Shown piece by piece: positions 1 to 10,400 of a stretch of 36,873 nucleotides of DNA; positions within the stretch are counted from its first letter, which is position 1, and the number at the start of each line of letters is the position of its first letter. The position numbers and the translations under genes are program-made. Source of the stretch: Flavobacteriales bacterium (GTDB taxonomy: Bacteria; Bacteroidota; Bacteroidia; Flavobacteriales_E; Vicingaceae); the NCBI GenBank assembly GCA_029262875.1, contig JAJCYO010000063.1:1-36873 (forward strand), written 5' to 3'. The notes below the pieces were generated by a model. The model had not been told where the DNA came from. It searched no databases and saw only the letters and a program-made list of their open reading frames with translations.

Positions 1-332
1 ATCTTTTCTCCTAAATCTAACATTTCCTCATCGTATTCGTCATATTTCCATTTAATAAATACAGAAAGTCCTTCTTTGGCCATCTGAGCAACTTTTACAA
101 TTATCTGAGCCACATAAACAGTAGAAGTAGAGTTGATTAAATTGAAATAAAAATGAAAATTCAACATATTGTTTTTTTCAATATCATACTCGTCCAAAAA
201 TGTTTTGATCGGTTCATAAAGTTGTTCGGAATTTTCTGGGTAAGAATTTCCAGTAATTTTTAAGACTTTCTTCTCGCTATCAAAAAGTATTTCAGGGCTG
301 TCATTTGTTGCCGATCGGTTGATATCAATCAT
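1..332 (-). CDS. SiaC-family regulatory phosphoprotein (C-terminus cut by window edge)
   Basis: The first 110 residues of a DUF1987/SiaC-type protein are visible; the gene runs off the left edge. Seen: a short N-terminal beta region with SYPENS near residue 30, and the segment NSTST at residues 67-71, which aligns with FNTSSSK of the paralogue at 15869 and FNSTTAK of the one at 19758. In Pseudomonas SiaC, Thr68 is phosphorylated by SiaB and dephosphorylated by SiaA; here position 68 is Ser with Thr next to it, so the phosphosite is inferred. A KWKYDEYDEEML segment matches the acidic stretch after the second beta strand in the family. The ATG overlaps the stop of the upstream SiaB-like gene (TAATG), so the two are probably translationally coupled. 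The role is a cytosolic switch protein. The downstream target is not visible. Confidence 0.85.
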   Translation of the reverse strand, partial: MIDINRSATNDSPEILFDSEKKVLKITGNSYPENSEQLYEPIKTFLDEYDIEKNNMLNFHFYFNLINSTSTVYVAQIIVKVAQMAKEGLSVFIKWKYDEYDEEMLDLGEK

Positions 333-910
333 TACTTATAATTTAAAGTTAATTTAATTTGAAACAGCGAAAAGTTATCCGAAACTTTTGTGATTTCATA
401 ATGGAAATCTTTTCCAGTTTTACTCACCATAGTCAATAAGCCAAGCCCCCCGTGGCCTTCATTATCGATTTTAGGGCTTTTAATTTTTTTAACAAACAAT
501 TTAGAAAGCATGTCTGATTTTACAGCTAAAAATTCATCTAACTTCTGTTCAAGGGTATTGATGTCTTTTGTTGCTATAGAGTTGGAAGAACAAATGGTAT
601 ACCCGGATTTACTTTTAGAAACAATGATAAATGCCAATTGATTGTCATCTGGTAATTTATCTGCATGAAACATGATGTTCTGTATCGTTTCGATAACGAG
701 GTAAGACAATCGCTTTTGGATGTTTTTAAATTCTCCATTTTGTACCAATGCATGGTCTACCAAGGAGACAATAGAAATCAAAATATCTTGAGAAAAAGTA
801 CCAAGGTGCTGAATGATGACCGTATCATTTTCAGGTATATTGTCCTTTATGTCCTGGTATCTTTCCAGAATGACATCACTACATATTTTATATTCTTCTT
901 CTGCTTTCAA
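332..910 (-). CDS. SiaB-family protein kinase (GHKL/HATPase-like), TTG start
   Basis: A 192-residue protein with the layout of SiaB-type serine/threonine kinases. An N-box-like motif ETIQNIMFHAD lies at about 74-84 (Glu74, Asn78, His82) and a glycine-rich G box HGGLGLLTM at about 153-161. Its known role in the Sia pathway is to phosphorylate SiaC, opposed by a PP2C phosphatase. It sits between a PP2C gene and a SiaC gene, which supports the same wiring. The start is unusual. The codon directly after the TAA stop of the PP2C gene is TTG, in the same reading frame, and there is no ATG before residue 80, inside the N-box. TTG at 908-910 is therefore the best start, with re-initiation or stop-codon readthrough as alternatives. 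The family call is firm; the substrate is inferred from the neighbours. Confidence 0.85.
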   Translation of the reverse strand: MKAEEEYKICSDVILERYQDIKDNIPENDTVIIQHLGTFSQDILISIVSLVDHALVQNGEFKNIQKRLSYLVIETIQNIMFHADKLPDDNQLAFIIVSKSKSGYTICSSNSIATKDINTLEQKLDEFLAVKSDMLSKLFVKKIKSPKIDNEGHGGLGLLTMVSKTGKDFHYEITKVSDNFSLFQIKLTLNYK

Positions 911-3900
911 TTAAGTAATTTTTATTCCCATGACTAATACGTCATCTACCTGTTTTTGTTCTCCTTTCCAATCTTTTAAAAATCGTTTGAATAATAAATG
1001 TTGTTCGTCCATTTTAATATCTGCAGAAGTCTCAATTAAAGTTTTGAAGCCCTTAAGATATAATTTTTTTCCTTTTTCACCACCAAATTGGTCTGGAAAT
1101 CCATCAGTAAATAAATAAACAATGTCCCCAGGCTTCAATTGTACATTTGTAGTTTTAAATTCTTTCTCAACAAAATCACTCCCTCCAATAGAAAAAGGAG
1201 TCGTTTTTATTAATTCTAATTCATTGTCTCTGTAAAAAATAACAGGACGATAAGCTCCAGAAAAAGACAGAGAATTAGTATCTAAATCAAAAACACAAAT
1301 GGACATGTCCAACCCATCATGAATTTTTCCTTTCTCAGATTGTTTCAAAGTATTTTGTAGCAACTCATCCAATTTGTATAAAAATTCAGAAGGTTCTGTA
1401 ATTTGATATTGATGCGCAATTTCTTTGAATAGCGTACTGCTAATCATGCTCATAAAGGCACCTGGAACCCCATGTCCAGTACAGTCAGCACAAGCAACAA
1501 TAAATTTATTTCCAATTTTTTCATACCAGTAAAAGTCACCACTCACAATGTCTCTTGGTTGATAAAAAACAAAAGATTCTGGAAAATAATCTTTCATCAA
1601 TTGTTTACTTGGTAGAATTGATTTCTGAATTCTAAGCGCATAATTGATACTATCCGTAATGTTCTTGTTTTTATCCTCTAATTCTTCACTTTTTTTAACC
1701 ACTTCCATGGTTCTCTTGTCTAATTCTAATTCCAAGTTCTTTTGAATTTCTTTTTGTTTTTTCTCTCGTTGCTTAATAAAAAAGTAAATTAAAAAAGTGC
1801 CAGCCAAGGCAATAGCAAAATAAAACCACCATTTTTTCCAAAATGGAGTAGCTACTATAATCGTGAAGGCCAATGTTTCTTCCGAACAAAACCCATCATT
1901 ATTACAGGCCTTAACATAAAAAGTATATGTCCCATCAGCAATTCTAGGGTAATTAGCAGTATTATTTGAAGAGCTTTCAGACCAATCTAAATTATAACCC
2001 TCTAAGTAATGTTGGTATTTTACTCCATCGGGTTGTTTAAAGCTAATTCCAATAAATTCAATTTTTAGCTTGTATAAGTCATAGGGTAAATGAATAACCT
2101 CATTTAATGTAATTTCTTTGTCAGATATTAAAATAGACTTAATATTTACAGACGGAGGTGTAGTATTTTTTAAGAATTTAGATGGATTAAATTTGATGAT
2201 TTTTTTATTGGTTCCAAACCAAATATTTTTTTCTTTATCTGTATATACCGCACCATTATTAAAGTCTACATTGATTCCTTTTTTGGAATCAAAAACCTCA
2301 ACATTTAACGACCCATTACTTATTCTGCTTAAACCACCTCTATGTCCTATCCATATTCCATTTTTGTTATCGGAAACAATGCTATAGCAGTAATCGGATT
2401 TTAAGCCTTGTTCCGTAGAAATATGAATAAAGCTGTCTGCTTCTTGCTTATATATTCCGTTGCCTAAAGTTGCTAACCATAAATTATTTTCATCGTCTAA
2501 TTCTATTGCAACAACATCCATCAATTGGTTAAGATCACTTATCAGTTGATAGCTTATTTCTCCATTTTTATTAATGTAGGTAAGTTCATTACTGTGTGAA
2601 CCCATAACAATGCTCCCATCTTTTAACATCACCATATCATAAATGGTATTGTGTTTTAAGCCGTTTAATGTATTATAGGTCTCTGTTTTGTTGCTGGTAA
2701 AATTTCTTTTAATTAAACCACCTTCAGTAGCAACCCATAAATCATTAACATGAGCAACCATCCCGTGTATGTTGTTGGCTAAATACGAAGTAATTAAGAA
2801 GATTTTCTTAAACTTTTCTGTCTTTGTATTGAATCGAAACAATCCTTCTCCATCTGTGGCTACCAACAACTCCTCGCCTCTTCCTAAAATAGAGGTAACC
2901 GGAGCATCCTTAAATCCATTTTTCCCAGCATAATATTTTTTTGTTCCATCGCTGTTTACCTTTAGTAGACCTTTCGATAAACCGTACCATTTGGTGCTAT
3001 CTCTATGAAGAATAGACCTAGTGTCATTAGGAATGGATTCGTCTTCAGAGTTGTTATAAAAAGTAAAAATTTCATCCTTGAGCATAGCCAATCCGTCACC
3101 GTACATTCCAATCCATGCATTGCCTTCTTGATCAATCAGCGTAGTTTTAACAAAGCTTCCAATCCCATTCTTTTCATTAAAATGTATTTGCTTATTTGCT
3201 CCACCCAATTCAGGATCATAAATTAGTTTGTGTAATCCGTTGTAGGTAGATAGCCATAAATTTTTATCGTTATCTTCCTCTATGTGTTGAATTCCACTTG
3301 AGTTGATAATTTCGTCATCGTAATGTCTGCTAAGAGGCTTGCCATCTTCATTAATTTTTAATTGGTAAAACCCATAGCTTGAAGTTCCTATCCAATAATT
3401 GTTTTTTAGATAGTTACTTTTCGTAATACATTCAATCGTTTTATCACGATAAGACTTTATTTCAATAGGCTCGTTTGGCTCTAATTTATTATCTAAGGGG
3501 AATAGGTATAAACCTTCATTCGTACCAATAAGGAGGTTGCTCTCGATTCTACCAGCTATCGAGTGAATGTTTTTTTGATTCACAAATAAGTCAAATTTTT
3601 TAACAACTAATTTTGGCGAAATTTTTATGAGGTAACCATTTTGAGAGGTGGCCCACAGGTAGTTGTCTTGGTCTACAACCATACCCGTAATTTTACTATT
3701 TACCAATGAGTCTACCACTATGGTCTCTATTTTTCCACCAATAATACGACTGATACCGCCTTTGTTGTGGCCTAACCAAATGATATTTTTTTGCCTTTGA
3801 GCAGAACAGGAAATAAAGTTCTCAGCCAAACCGTCTTCAACAGTATAATTCTGAAAATCAACGCCATCAAATTTTGAGATACCATCACCAGTACCAACCC

Positions 3901-4066
3901 AGATAAAGCCGTTATGGTCTTGATTAATACTATAGATATACGGCTGTGGCAACCCCTGTTCTACATTGTATTTTGAAAATTGATAAGATTGACTTCTTAC
4001 ATCCTGGATTAGAAAGAGAATCAGAAAAACTGGGGAAATAATCTTAAATAAGGTAATTCTTTTCAA
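911..4066 (-). CDS. Two-component-propeller / Y_Y_Y / SpoIIE-type PP2C phosphatase, SiaA-like
   Basis: A 1051-residue membrane-bound phosphatase. Domains in order: signal peptide (1-25); two-component-regulator-type propeller repeats (about 30-630, recurrent IWVGTGDGISKF, LWATSQNG, IWIGHRGG and IWFGTN blades); Y_Y_Y-like Ig domain (about 665-738); one transmembrane helix (about 746-764); charged coiled coil (766-800); linker with DSINYALRIQKSILPS; SpoIIE/PP2C domain (about 830-1051). Metal-binding and catalytic motifs are intact: DIVSGD at 839-844, DCTGHGVPGAFMS from 861, FTDGFPDQ near 986, VDDVLVMG near 1040. The propeller usually feeds a histidine kinase in hybrid two-component systems; here it feeds a phosphatase. 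The inferred role is to sense a periplasmic ligand and dephosphorylate SiaC. The start is TTG at 4066; the in-frame stop nine codons upstream and the signal peptide fix it. It heads the operon with SiaB- and SiaC-like genes. Confidence 0.9.
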   Translation of the reverse strand: MKRITLFKIISPVFLILFLIQDVRSQSYQFSKYNVEQGLPQPYIYSINQDHNGFIWVGTGDGISKFDGVDFQNYTVEDGLAENFISCSAQRQKNIIWLGHNKGGISRIIGGKIETIVVDSLVNSKITGMVVDQDNYLWATSQNGYLIKISPKLVVKKFDLFVNQKNIHSIAGRIESNLLIGTNEGLYLFPLDNKLEPNEPIEIKSYRDKTIECITKSNYLKNNYWIGTSSYGFYQLKINEDGKPLSRHYDDEIINSSGIQHIEEDNDKNLWLSTYNGLHKLIYDPELGGANKQIHFNEKNGIGSFVKTTLIDQEGNAWIGMYGDGLAMLKDEIFTFYNNSEDESIPNDTRSILHRDSTKWYGLSKGLLKVNSDGTKKYYAGKNGFKDAPVTSILGRGEELLVATDGEGLFRFNTKTEKFKKIFLITSYLANNIHGMVAHVNDLWVATEGGLIKRNFTSNKTETYNTLNGLKHNTIYDMVMLKDGSIVMGSHSNELTYINKNGEISYQLISDLNQLMDVVAIELDDENNLWLATLGNGIYKQEADSFIHISTEQGLKSDYCYSIVSDNKNGIWIGHRGGLSRISNGSLNVEVFDSKKGINVDFNNGAVYTDKEKNIWFGTNKKIIKFNPSKFLKNTTPPSVNIKSILISDKEITLNEVIHLPYDLYKLKIEFIGISFKQPDGVKYQHYLEGYNLDWSESSSNNTANYPRIADGTYTFYVKACNNDGFCSEETLAFTIIVATPFWKKWWFYFAIALAGTFLIYFFIKQREKKQKEIQKNLELELDKRTMEVVKKSEELEDKNKNITDSINYALRIQKSILPSKQLMKDYFPESFVFYQPRDIVSGDFYWYEKIGNKFIVACADCTGHGVPGAFMSMISSTLFKEIAHQYQITEPSEFLYKLDELLQNTLKQSEKGKIHDGLDMSICVFDLDTNSLSFSGAYRPVIFYRDNELELIKTTPFSIGGSDFVEKEFKTTNVQLKPGDIVYLFTDGFPDQFGGEKGKKLYLKGFKTLIETSADIKMDEQHLLFKRFLKDWKGEQKQVDDVLVMGIKIT

Positions 4067-4121
4067 AGTGCTTGTTTTCTCAAAACCCCCAAATTAGATA
4101 AAATTAATTTAACTTATTGTA

Positions 4122-4155
4122 AAGGACTATAATAATTGACGTAAAAAAGGACTAT
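4122..4155. repeat. Short direct repeat AAGGACTAT, possible operator
   Basis: AAGGACTAT occurs at 4122-4130 and again at 4147-4155, 25 bases apart, each preceded by a GTAAA-like stretch. A spacing near two and a half helical turns upstream of the minus-strand propeller-phosphatase gene could suit a regulator, but the bases are few and the region is AT-rich, so chance is possible. Confidence 0.25.
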
Positions 4156-4186
4156 TTATTTAGAAATCAAATACATGAAAAAATAG

Positions 4187-4218
4187 TTTCCAACTTCTTT
4201 AAGTTTTCCTTATATTTA
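4187..4218 (+). promoter_or_regulatory. Candidate promoter for the HYR cargo operon (TTTC-N20-TATATTTA)
   Basis: TTTC at 4187-4190 is followed after 20 bases by TATATTTA at 4211-4218. This resembles the Bacteroidota TTTG-N19/20-TAnnTTTG layout with one mismatch in each box. Transcription would begin near 4222, giving a leader of about 195 bases before the ATG at 4417. The 12-base element found at three other promoters in this window is absent here. Confidence 0.4.
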
Positions 4219-4266
4219 GGGATTTTTGAAGCAATTTTAAGGAAACTCGAAATACAAATTACTACC

Positions 4267-4410
4267 ATGAACCCCAATATATTTTCATTTTTTGATATTA
4301 AAATTAGAACTCCATACTACAGTTCTTTTTTCCATTTGTTAGAAGTAAAAGAGAAGTGTCATATAAAACATTTCATCAAGCCACCTAAACCGATTTATAT
4401 ACGTCTATAG
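4267..4410 (+). CDS. Possible 47-residue leader ORF upstream of the HYR cargo gene
   Basis: An ATG at 4267 opens 47 codons that end in two consecutive in-frame stops, TAG TGA, six bases before the ATG of the giant cargo gene. It follows a candidate promoter, so it would lie in the leader of that mRNA. The product is aromatic and basic, with no signal peptide or recognisable domain. A frame of this length is not rare by chance in AT-rich DNA. It could be a leader peptide, a decayed remnant, or nothing. Confidence 0.2.
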   Translation: MNPNIFSFFDIKIRTPYYSSFFHLLEVKEKCHIKHFIKPPKPIYIRL

Positions 4411-4416
4411 TGAGTT

Positions 4417-7400
4417 ATGAGAATCTTAATTTTCATATTGTTTTTTGTTTCAAGTGTTTCAGCTTATGCTCAACCGCCATGGTGTTGGGCGGAGGATGCT
4501 TTGGCAGCTGGAAATGAGGAGTTTCTAGACGTAGCAACTGATCCAGTAACTGGAGTATCCTATGCTGTAGGATTTTTTAGTGGAGATATTTCCTTAGAGT
4601 TCCCTTTTGGAGTGAATAATACACCTGATATGTCAACTACACTTGGGACTCAAGATGGATTGGTAGCCAAATATGATGCTTCAGGAAATACGATTTGGGC
4701 ATTTAAAATAGGAAACCTTGGAGACAATGTTTGGATTACTGGAGTAGAAATTGGGGCGGGAGGAAACATATTCATTACAGGATATTTTAATGATAATTGT
4801 AATTTTCAAGGAGTAACAGGTTCTGGGAGTTCTAATTTAGCTGCTATAGGAGATGATGCTTTTGTTGCGAGTTATGATGCAAACGGCATTTTATTATGGG
4901 CAAGGAAAGGGCAAAGCTTAGGAGAGGATCGTGGAATGGATATAGCTGTTAATAGTACTAATGTTTATATTACAGGCTGGTTTCAGAATACTGTAACCTT
5001 TGATAATGGAGGAGCACCAACCTTGGCTAATGATGATCGTGATGCTTTTGTAGTATGTTATGATCAAGTTACCGGAACCGTGCAATGGGAAAGTTTCGCA
5101 GGAGACATTGATGCAGGTTTTTCAGTAAATGATAGAGCCTACGCAATTGCTGCTGATGATAATGAGGTTTATGTTACAGGGATACATACTCGAACAATAC
5201 AATTTGATGGAGGACCTATGCAGGTCATTGCTCAATCTCCAGGAAATAGAAATATTTATTTAGCCGAATATGATGCTGTTTTAGGAACAGTCAATTGGGT
5301 GGGGCAAATTTCACCAACTGCTGGTTCTGGAAGCGCAGAAGCACATGGATTGGCAGTAGATGCTAATAATTTTTATGTTGTAGGAGGAATGGATGGAAAT
5401 GTTAGTGTTCCTGGAGGTGGACCTATTATTGCTGTTCCCGGGACTGCTGAAGAAATTTTTGCTTGTGCCATTGCAAGGCCAACAAAAATTACCCAATGGG
5501 TGGAGGTAGCAGACAATAACAATAACAATCCTGTAATTGCTGAAGATGTGGTAACAGATGGTATAGGGAATGTATATATAACTGGACCTATAAGAGGAGT
5601 AACTCAATTTAACGGAGGTTTAGACCCAATAGTTTCTGGAGGGAGTACAGATTGCTTCGTGATGTGTATGAAGGATGCTGGTACATACATGTGGACAACT
5701 ACAGGAACGGATAACTCTGACGTTTTGGGTCAAGGCGTAGGATGTGACAATTTAGGGGGAGTTTATGTAGCGGGAAGGGTATTGAATCAAGCAACATTTG
5801 GAGCCCTACCTGCCCTTGGTGATGCCGGAGGAGATGATGGGTTTATCGCAAAAATTAATTGTACAGCACCTTGTTCTCTTTCCATAATCTGCCCACCAAA
5901 CCAGATAGTAACAGGTAATGCGGTGTGCCAATATACATTGCTGGATTATACGGCATTAGCAACTCCATTTGCATCTTGTGGAATAGCAAGTGTCAAACAA
6001 ATACCAATTGCAGGCACTGTTGTTAATACAGGTGTTAATCCTATTTGGGTCTACCTAACAGATTTAAATGGAAACGAAGATTCCTGTACATTTGATGTAA
6101 TCGTAGAAGCAAACGTGAATCCTGTTATAGTCAATTGTGGAGATGCTTTTATTGGTGAAACTACAATAGGACAGGGAGATAACGGTGGACCATTTTCATG
6201 TACGGGAACTGCAACCCCAGGAGAAGATGTTTATTATCAGATTACTGTTCCCACAGGAAATTATCAACTTAGTGTTACAATGAGTAATGTGGTCGATGGA
6301 AATGATGCTGATGCGAATACCTTCTGGGTAGGAGGAATTTGTCCTATAGGTTCTGGTTGTATTTCAGCTGATAATTTTAACATAACTGATCAAGATTTCG
6401 ACTCTAATGGGTTAAATCAATTGATTTTTAATGCCATTGGACCGGGTACCTATTATTTCGTGGTCGATTCGGAAACAGATGGAATTGATGCTTATGATAT
6501 CTCATTTGATTGTGTAGCCTCGGGAATAGAGTTTGACGAGACCAATTGTGGCTTAGATGTGAACAATGATGGATTGCATGTAACTGTAGATGGCTCAACA
6601 ACTTTAAATGTTAACCCTTGTCAAACAGCAACATTTTGCCATACTATTTATACTCAAAATATTCTTGGAGGAGAATGGATGGATACGGTTGTATTTGACT
6701 TAGGACCTTGCTACACTAACATTACCAATATAGTACCAACTGCTCCAGGTCCAAATGGATTATATGATTTAGGGGGAACGTGGACTGGTGTCTATGATGG
6801 ACCAACGAATTCAATTGAATGGGGTTTTCAAAACAGTGTTGTGCCAACTTGGGGAGATGGATTAGGAGGAATAGGTTATGCTTGTAGACCATTTACTTTT
6901 TGTTTTGACGCTGTAGTTAGCGCTACCTGCTTATCGAATAATAATTTAGACATTCAAATACAGATTGAGGATGATGGTGTGAATGGTGCAATACCAGGGT
7001 TTGCACCAGGATTTGACTACGTTACTTCTAATGGTTTTGCTGTTATTAATCCTCCACCAACAATTACTTGCCCTGCTAATGTAAGTGTTGGTAATGATGC
7101 TGGAGTTTGTACAGCAGTAGTCAATGGAATTGGTACTTCGGCTGCAGGGGATAATTGTCCAGGCCCAATTATTAGCTATACACTGTCAGGAGCAACAACA
7201 GGTTCTGGAAATAACGATGCCAGTGGTTCAACATTTAATCTTGGGGTGACAACCGTTCAATATACCATAACAGATAGTACTGGTGGGACAGCTAATTGCT
7301 CTTTCACAGTTACAGTTAACGATACTGAGGTACCAACGATAACTTGCCCGGCCAATGTAAATGTTAACAATGATTTAGGGGTTTGTACAGCCATAGTCAA

Positions 7401-10400
7401 TGGCATACCTCCAGTAGCATTTGGTGATAATTGTGCTGTTGATAGTGTTGATTATGTGCTTACAGGAGCTACCACCGGAACTGGTCTGAATGATGCAAGT
7501 GGATTAACTTTCAATGTAGGAGTTACTACTGTTAGGTATAATGTAACTGACCAAACTGGAAACAGTAACACCTGTATTTTTACTGTAACTGTTGTTGATA
7601 ACGAAAACCCAGTTGGAACATGTCCTGGAAATATTGTTGTCAATACCAATCCTGCTGTTTGTACAGCTGTTGTCAATGGAATTCCACCGGGTGGATCTGA
7701 AAATTGCAGCATCGATAGTATTAATTATGTTTTATCTGGTGCAACGGTTGGATCAGGGCTGAACAATGCGAGTGGATTAACCTTCAACTTAGGAGTTACT
7801 ACTGTCAATTATTTTGCTGTAGATTTAGCTGGAAATACAGCCAATTGTAGTTTTACAGTTACGGTTAATGACAACCAATCACCTACCATTTCATGTGTTG
7901 GAAACGTAAGTGTTCCAAATGCACCAGGAGTTTGTACGGCTGTAGTCAATGGAATAGCTCCTACTGGGTTTGGAGACAATTGCGGGGTAGATAGTGTTAG
8001 TTATACGCTTACAGGAGCGACAGTTTTAGGAAATGGATTAAATGATGCCAGTGGTTTAACTTTCAATACAGGTATCACAACCGTAAGCTACTTAGTTACA
8101 GACAATGCAGGAAACACGCAAACGTGCTCCTTTACGGTTACGGTGACCGATGCTGTAAACCCTACCATAACTTGTCCAGCTAATGTTAATACTAATAATG
8201 ATGTTGGAGTTTGTTCAGCAGTTGTAAATGGAATAGCACCTGTAGCTTTTGGAGATAATTGCGGCATTGATAGTGTGAGCTATACATTATCGGGAGCAAC
8301 AGTTTTAGGGAATGGACTCAACGATGCCAGTGGATTGGCTTTTAATTTTGGAGTAACCACTGTAACCTATACCATAACAGATTTAGCTGGAAATACAGCA
8401 ACTTGTAATTTTAGTGTTACCGTTAACGATAATGAGAACCCGACCATAACGTGCCCATTAAATACTGTTGTTAGTAATGATCCAGGTGTTTGTTCAGCAG
8501 TTGTAAATGGAATTGCTCCGGTTAGCGGAGATAATTGTTCAGTAGCAAATGTAAATTACACGTTAGCAGGAGCGACTGTAGCTGTGGGAATTAATGATGC
8601 AAGTGGATTGACATTTAATGATGGAGTAACAACGGTTACATATACTGTGACTGATCCTAACGGTAATTCGGCAACTTGTAATTTTACTGTTACCGTTAAT
8701 GATGCTGAAATTCCAACACTTACTTGTCCTGGAAATATTAACGTTAATAATGATTTAGGGACTTGTACAGCGGTAATTGGTGGAGCGGCACTTCTTGCGG
8801 CAAATGATAATTGTGGTATAGATAGTATCAGCTACGTACTTTCTGGTGCAACCATTGGTAACGGTTTAAATAACCCCAACGGAGACACGCTTAATTTAGG
8901 AGTTACTACTGTAACCTATACCGTAACGGACTTAGCTGGAAATACGGCAACTTGTAATTTTAATGTTACGGTGAGTGATAATGAAAACCCTGACATAACT
9001 TGCCCAGCAAATGTAAATGTATCAAATGCCGCAGGAGTTTGTAATGCCATAGTAAATGGAATTGCTCCCTTAGTGGTGGGAGATAATTGTGGCATAGATA
9101 GCATAAGTTATGTCCTATCCGGAGCAACTATTCTCGGGAATGGTTTAAATGATGCGAGTGGAAATACCTTTAATGTTGGGATAACCACTGTTACTTATAC
9201 TGTAACAGATAATGCAGGAAATACCGCGAGTTGTAATTTCAATGTAACAGTTTCTGATACAGAAAACCCTACAATTACCTGTGCTGGAAATGTTAGTACA
9301 TCAAGTGATCCTGGTGTTTGTACGGCTGTGGTTGGTGGGTTAGCTCCAACACTTTTTAATGATAATTGTGGAATAGACAGTGTAAGTTATGTACTCACTG
9401 GAGCGACCATAGGAAGTGGTCTAAATGATGCTTCAGGAGCTACTTTTAACTCCGGAATTACAACGGTTACTTATACAGTTACAGATCAGTCTGGCAATAC
9501 CTCGATCTGTAATGTTACAGTAACAGTTACGGATGCTATAAATCCAACCATTACTTGTCCTGTAAATATAAATGTAAATAATGATGGAGGGATCTGTGGT
9601 GCTACGGTAAATGGATTAACTCCAATTACAGCTGACAACTGCGCTATTGATAGTGTGAGTTATGTCTTAACAGGAGCAACTACAGGAAGTGGTTTAACCG
9701 ATGCGAGTGGAAATACTTTTAACTTAGGCATTACAACTGTTACATACACGGTTACGGATTTAGCCGGAAATACAGCAACTTGTTTCTTCACGGTAACTGT
9801 TGTCGATGCTGAAGTACCAACCATTACATGCCCTGGAAATGCAGGTGTAGGAAATGACATTGGCCTTTGTTCAGCAATTGTTAATGGATTGGCTCCAACG
9901 GCAACAGGAGATAACTGTGGAATTGATAGTGTTAGCTATGTTTTAACGGGAGCAACCACTGGAAGTGGTTTAACTGATGCGAGTGGAAATACTTTTAACT
10001 TAGGTATTACTACCATTACTTATACAGTAACAGACTCAGCAGGAAATACTGCCTCTTGCAATTCTTTTGTTACTGTGCTTGACACTGAAGTACCAACCAT
10101 CACATGCCCAGGAAATGTAAATGCCAATAACGATCCTGGAACCTGTACAGCTGTAGTTAATGGTTTAATTCCACTTAATCCAAATGATAATTGTGGAATC
10201 GATAGCATTAGTTATACACTTACTGGCGGCACTATAGGAAGTGGTTTAAATGATGCGAGCGGAAACATTTTCAATCTTGGTGTAACTACAGTTATATATA
10301 CCATTAGAGACAACACGGGAAATTTTAGCACTTGTAATTTTACAGTTACGGTAATAGATACAGAAGTTCCAACAATAACCTGTCCGTTAGACGTTAGTGT

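Larger units (their letters stand above)
4067..4416. other. Divergent intergenic region between the SiaABC-like module and the HYR cargo operon
   Basis: This 350-base AT-rich gap separates two divergent transcription units that both read outward. It holds a direct repeat near the minus-strand gene, a candidate plus-strand promoter at 4187-4218 and a small open frame at 4267-4410, each listed separately. I see no convincing TAnnTTTG box for the minus-strand gene; the nearest is a degenerate CTAATTTG about 25 bases from its TTG start. No hairpin terminator or RNA gene is evident. Confidence 0.6.
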
